DNA of 45,562 nucleotides from Aquabacter spiritensis (GTDB lineage Bacteria; Pseudomonadota; Alphaproteobacteria; Rhizobiales; Xanthobacteraceae). How positions within the stretch are numbered: the first letter of the stretch is position 1; each line of letters starts with the position of its first letter. The stretch is taken from positions 1 to 45,562 of the forward strand of contig NZ_SMAI01000021.1 of assembly GCF_004346185.1 (NCBI RefSeq). The letters are read 5' to 3'. Positions 42,406 to 45,562 of the stretch are shown piece by piece. Both the position numbers and the translations under genes were made by a program. Under the pieces are notes generated by a model that did no database searches, was not told where the DNA came from, and saw only the letters and a program-made list of their open reading frames with translations.

Positions 42406-42822
42406 ATGCGTTCGGCGCTCATTGCGGTCGCAACCCTCGCGTTTCTGTCCGCACCGGCCTTGGCCGCGGACGTCACCGGCACCTGGCTGACCCCGACCGA
42501 CAACGGCATCGTCGAGATCGCGCCCTGCGGCGCGTCGGTCTGCGGCCGCCTCGTTTCCTCCGACGACATCAAGGCCAATCCGGCTTTGACCGATTCCCGC
42601 AATTCTGACGCGAGCCAACGCAGCCGGCCGCTGAAGGGCCTGCTGATGCTCCAGGGCTTCACCGGCAGCGGGGGGGCCTGGTCCGGTGGCAAGATCTACA
42701 ATCCCGACGACGGCAAGACCTACAGCGCCACCCTGACACTGGAGGGGGACAACACCCTCAAGGTGCGCGGCTGCGTGGTGGTGCCGTTCTGCGAAACCCA
42801 GACCTGGACGCGGTCCAAATAG
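42406..42822 (+). CDS. DUF2147 exported protein
   Basis: A 138-residue secreted protein. The signal peptide [20 protein letters not shown] is cleaved after ALA. The mature domain is DUF2147: [20 protein letters not shown], then [25 protein letters not shown] and the end CETQTWTR. Four Cys may form two disulfides. The function is unknown; a lipocalin-like barrel is likely. It sits 60 nt after trpC and 2 nt before moaC, so it is part of the operon. Confidence 0.88.
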   Translation: MRSALIAVATLAFLSAPALAADVTGTWLTPTDNGIVEIAPCGASVCGRLVSSDDIKANPALTDSRNSDASQRSRPLKGLLMLQGFTGSGGAWSGGKIYNPDDGKTYSATLTLEGDNTLKVRGCVVVPFCETQTWTRSK

Positions 42823-42824
42823 AC

Positions 42825-43304
42825 ATGGCGTCCCTCACCCATCTCGACGCCAGCGGCGCCGCCCGGATGGTCGACGTCTCCGACAAGGAGACGACCGCAC
42901 GCGAGGCGCTGGCCGAAGGCCATGTCGCGATGGCACCGGAGACGCTCGACCTCATCCTTTCAGGCAATGCCAAGAAAGGCGACGTGCTGGGCGTCGCCCG
43001 CATTGCCGGCATCATGGCAGCGAAGCGGACCCATGATTTGATCCCGCTCTGCCACCCGTTGATGCTGACCAAGGTGGAGGTCGAGATCACCCCCGATGCT
43101 GCGCTTCCGGGCCTGCGCGTCATCGCGCGGGTGCGAACCGCTGGGCAGACCGGGGTCGAGATGGAAGCCCTGACCGCCGTTTCGGTGGCCTGCCTCACCA
43201 TCTACGACATGGCCAAGGCCGCCGACCGCGCCATGCGGATCGAGGGCGTACGCCTCCTGGAGAAATCCGGCGGGCGCTCGGGCCGTTTCGTGGCGGAGGC
43301 GTGA
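42825..43304 (+). CDS. moaC: Cyclic pyranopterin monophosphate synthase
   Basis: A 159-residue enzyme of molybdenum cofactor synthesis that works after MoaA to give cyclic pyranopterin monophosphate. Conserved segments are [34 protein letters not shown], the active-site stretch [23 protein letters not shown] and the catalytic Asp/Lys region [11 protein letters not shown]. The length is typical. The stop is 7 nt before moeA. Confidence 0.96.
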   Translation: MASLTHLDASGAARMVDVSDKETTAREALAEGHVAMAPETLDLILSGNAKKGDVLGVARIAGIMAAKRTHDLIPLCHPLMLTKVEVEITPDAALPGLRVIARVRTAGQTGVEMEALTAVSVACLTIYDMAKAADRAMRIEGVRLLEKSGGRSGRFVAEA

Positions 43305-43311
43305 GGCGCCG

Positions 43312-44523
43312 ATGGCCCTGATGCCGGTGGATACGGCGCTCGCCGAGATCCTCGCCGATCTCGATCCCCTGCCCGCCGAAACCGTGGCGATCGGAGAAGC
43401 CGACGGGCGGGTGCTCGCCGCGGCGCTGTCCGCCCGCCGCAGCCAGCCGGAAGCCGACATGTCCGCGATGGACGGCTATGCCGTGGCGTCGGACGCGCTC
43501 CCCGGTCTCCCCGCCCGCCTGCGGGTGATCGGCACATCGGCGGCGGGACATCCTTTCCAGGGTCGGGTGGGGGCCGGCGAAGCGGTGCGCATCTTTACCG
43601 GCGCCCTCGTGCCCGCGGGCGCCGACACCGTCGTCATTCAGGAAAACACCAGCCGGGACGGCGACGACGTCACGCTGATCGCAGCGACGGGAGCCGGCCG
43701 CAATGTCCGCCTGGCCGGCTTCGATTTCGCGGCCGGGGGGCTGCTTCTTCCCGCCGGCCACCGGCTCGACGCGCGCAGCCTGATGCTCGCTGCCGCCGGA
43801 AATTTGGCCGAACTGCCGGTGCGGCGCCGGCCCCGCATCGCCATTCTCCAGACCGGGGACGAACTGGTCCGGCCGGGCGACGCCACCGGCGCGGCATCCG
43901 AAGTGGTGGTTTCGAACGTCTATGGTCTCGCGGCCTTGTGCCGTGCCGCCGGCGCCCATGTCGACGATCTCGGCCTGGTGCGCGACGACATGGACGCGAC
44001 CCGCTCAGCCGTGCGCGATGCGGCGTCGCGCGGCTACGACATTCTGGTCACGTCCGGCGGCGCGTCGGTCGGGGAGCACGATCTCATCGCCCCGGCGCTG
44101 CGCGCGGAGGGGATCGCGCTCTCCGTCCACAAGATCGCCCTGCGCCCGGGAAAGCCTCTGATGTTCGGCCGCCGCGCCGACCTGCGGGTGCTCGGCCTGC
44201 CGGGCAATCCGGTCTCCGCCTATGTCTGCGCTTTGCTCTTCCTGGTGCCCCTCGTCAACGCGCTGCAGGGGGCGGCCCCCGGCCCGAACCGCCGCCCCGC
44301 GCGGCTCGCCGCTCCGGTGCGCGCCAATGACGGCCGGCGGGATTATATGCGTGCGCGCACGACGCCGTCGGCCGATGGCGGCCTCGCTGTGGCGCCGTTC
44401 GCCACCCAGGATTCGGCCATGCTCTCAGTGCTGGCGCAGGCCGACTGCCTGCTGATTCGCGAGCCGAACGCCCCGCCGGGAGAGCCGGGCGACGGCTGCG
44501 AGATCATTCCCTTCAACGCCTGA
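43312..44523 (+). CDS. moeA: Molybdopterin molybdenumtransferase
   Basis: A 403-residue enzyme that inserts molybdate into adenylylated molybdopterin. Marks are SAMDGYAV near residues 52-59, [14 protein letters not shown], the substrate-site loop [11 protein letters not shown], then [12 protein letters not shown] and [11 protein letters not shown]. It is cotranscribed with moaC. The order trpC-(DUF2147)-moaC-moeA-lexA is known from Hyphomicrobiales. Confidence 0.95.
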   Translation: MALMPVDTALAEILADLDPLPAETVAIGEADGRVLAAALSARRSQPEADMSAMDGYAVASDALPGLPARLRVIGTSAAGHPFQGRVGAGEAVRIFTGALVPAGADTVVIQENTSRDGDDVTLIAATGAGRNVRLAGFDFAAGGLLLPAGHRLDARSLMLAAAGNLAELPVRRRPRIAILQTGDELVRPGDATGAASEVVVSNVYGLAALCRAAGAHVDDLGLVRDDMDATRSAVRDAASRGYDILVTSGGASVGEHDLIAPALRAEGIALSVHKIALRPGKPLMFGRRADLRVLGLPGNPVSAYVCALLFLVPLVNALQGAAPGPNRRPARLAAPVRANDGRRDYMRARTTPSADGGLAVAPFATQDSAMLSVLAQADCLLIREPNAPPGEPGDGCEIIPFNA

Positions 44524-44553
44524 CCGGCCGTTTACGCCATGTTCACGCTTGCG

Positions 44554-44568
44554 GAACACAAAAGGAAC
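44554..44568. promoter_or_regulatory. SOS box (LexA operator) of lexA
   Basis: GAAC-ACAAAAG-GAAC, a perfect GAAC-N7-GAAC, which on the other strand is the alphaproteobacterial LexA site GTTC-N7-GTTC. It lies 90 bp before the lexA start codon and indicates autorepression. Confidence 0.9.
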
Positions 44569-44657
44569 AGGTAATCCTCGTTCCCGATTTGTTTCGCCGC
44601 TTTTCCCGCCTGGGGACGAGGGCGGGCGGCGAGGATGCCGGAACGGACGGGGCGGCC

Positions 44658-45365
44658 ATGTTGACACGCAAGCAGTACGATCTCCTGCGCTTCATCCATG
44701 AGCGCCTCAAGGAGACCGGCGTGCCACCCTCCTTCGACGAGATGAAGGAGGCGCTCGATCTGCGCTCCAAATCGGGCATTCACCGCCTGATCACGGCACT
44801 CGAAGAGCGCGGCTTCATTCGGCGCCTGCCCAATCGCGCGCGGGCGCTCGAAGTGGTCCGCCTGCCGGACAGTGTCGCGCCGGGGCTCGCCGGACAGCGG
44901 AGTGGGCGCGGTTTTTCACCGAGCGTGATCGAGGGCAGCCTGGGCAAAGTCCGTCCGATGGCGGAAGACGAAGAGGTGCCGCCGATCGTCGCCGTCCCGG
45001 TGATGGGGCGGATCGCCGCCGGCTCGCCGATCTCGGCGATTCAGAGCCGCAGCCACACGCTGCATCTGCCGCCGGAAATGCTCGGCTCTGGCGAGCATTT
45101 CGCGCTGGAAGTGCGCGGGGACAGCATGATCGAGGCCGGTATTCTCGACGGCGACACGGTGCTGATCCGCAAAGGCGACACGGCGGAGACCGGCGACATC
45201 GTCGTCGCACTGGTGGACGACGAGGAAGCGACGCTGAAGCGTCTGCGCCGCAAAGGCGCGTCCGTCGCGCTCGAGGCAGCCAATCCGGCCTACGAGACCC
45301 GCATCTTCGGACCCGATCGGGTGCGCATTCAGGGCCGGCTGATCGGACTGATGCGCCGCTATTGA
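44658..45365 (+). CDS. lexA: LexA SOS repressor
   Basis: A 235-residue repressor and self-cleaving serine protease of the S24 family. The winged helix domain ([20 protein letters not shown], then [18 protein letters not shown]) covers residues 1-70. The cleavage site is Ala121-Gly122 (GRIAAGSP), nucleophile Ser156 (RGDSMIE) and general base Lys194 (EATLKRL). The ATG at 44658 gives the usual N-terminus; an extension from 44589 would add unlike sequence and lie close to the SOS box. RecA-stimulated cleavage frees the DNA-damage regulon. Confidence 0.96.
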   Translation: MLTRKQYDLLRFIHERLKETGVPPSFDEMKEALDLRSKSGIHRLITALEERGFIRRLPNRARALEVVRLPDSVAPGLAGQRSGRGFSPSVIEGSLGKVRPMAEDEEVPPIVAVPVMGRIAAGSPISAIQSRSHTLHLPPEMLGSGEHFALEVRGDSMIEAGILDGDTVLIRKGDTAETGDIVVALVDDEEATLKRLRRKGASVALEAANPAYETRIFGPDRVRIQGRLIGLMRRY

Positions 45366-45440
45366 GGCGCGAGCTTCGCTGGCGCCCGCTTGGAGGAAAC
45401 GGCCCGGGCGAGCGCCGGGCCGATCCGGATTTTTCGCGCC

Positions 45441-45481
45441 GTCTGACGCGGAGCGTAGGCCGCCTTCAGGCGGCCTCAGAC
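45441..45481. terminator. Hairpin downstream of lexA
   Basis: An inner stem AGGCCGCC-TTCA-GGCGGCCT (8 bp, 45457-45476) sits within an outer pair GTCTGA/TCAGAC at 45441-45446 and 45476-45481 that shares one base with it. No T-run follows; it precedes the stronger terminator next to it. Confidence 0.5.
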
Positions 45482-45488
45482 CGCTGAC

Positions 45489-45516
45489 AAACCCCTGGCG
45501 CGAGCCGGGGGTTTTT
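45489..45516 (+). terminator. Rho-independent terminator of the trp-moa-lexA run
   Basis: AAACCCCTGGC-GCGA-GCCGGGGGTTT forms an 11-bp stem with one T-G pair, followed directly by more T residues (T5 in all). The A-rich left arm base means it can work in both directions. It is the clearest end point for transcripts from lexA. Confidence 0.85.
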
Positions 45517-45562
45517 GATTCATTCGGGTATGCTGAAGAAACCCGGCCCGACCCAGACCGCT

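Noticed and set aside
44589-44657. A longer LexA starting at 44589
   Set aside because: The added 23 residues do not fit the family and the frame would begin close to the SOS box; ATG 44658 gives the standard N-terminus [10 protein letters not shown].

Overview
The window looks like a GC-rich alphaproteobacterial chromosome, most likely order Hyphomicrobiales (Rhizobiales). The support is an SOS box of the GAAC-N7-GAAC type in front of lexA, the run trpG-trpD-trpC-moaC-moeA-lexA, the complex I accessory protein NDUFA12 next to a DUF2155 protein and aat, and GGAAC-N16/17-CGTT promoters typical of the alphaproteobacterial general stress sigma factor EcfG. No transposase, integrase, phage gene or CRISPR array was seen.

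Left part (0-11 kb). An HXXEE membrane protein is followed by two divergent pairs: a GntR/FCD regulator with a PuuE-type deacetylase (minus) and a fumarylacetoacetase-family enzyme with a D-tartrate-dehydratase-like enzyme (plus). An ABC transporter made of a fused double permease and an ATPase with an extra C-terminal domain has no binding protein nearby. Housekeeping genes aat, DUF2155 and NDUFA12 and a ChaA-type cation/proton antiporter follow.

Central part (11-32.5 kb) is the most interesting region: an accessory uptake and catabolic cluster. An IclR regulator is divergent from a NitT/TauT-type permease and ATPase, which are followed by a C45 acyltransferase/peptidase, a polysaccharide deacetylase and a Gfo/Idh/MocA oxidoreductase. 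A second block holds a PanE-like reductase divergent from a phytoene-desaturase-like flavoprotein, an NMT1-type solute-binding protein, an SDR, a second GntR regulator and a ThDP enzyme. On the minus strand lie three 340-residue paralogous NMT1-type binding proteins interleaved with three hydrolases (a CocE type, a class C beta-lactamase type, and an alpha/beta hydrolase resembling 2,6-dihydroxypseudooxynicotine hydrolase). The three binding-protein genes and the permease gene share one promoter module of about 85 bp: TTGACA, then 17 bp, then (in three of four) TTCC, then 20-21 bp, then a CGTATT-N7-AATACG palindrome. The copy at the permease lies at the IclR gene. I read this as one channel fed by several receptors under one local regulator. 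The substrate is unknown; the hydrolases suggest an ester- or amide-containing small molecule, possibly N-heterocyclic.

Right part (32.6-45.6 kb). It holds a small membrane protein, a GhrA-type reductase, tRNA-Gln(UUG), a crotonase-fold protein lacking both catalytic glutamates, a lipoprotein, a stress group (DUF305, alpha/beta hydrolase, CsbD) with EcfG-type promoters, and a Tat-exported berberine-bridge-type flavoprotein. The trp/moa/lexA run ends in a strong intrinsic terminator.
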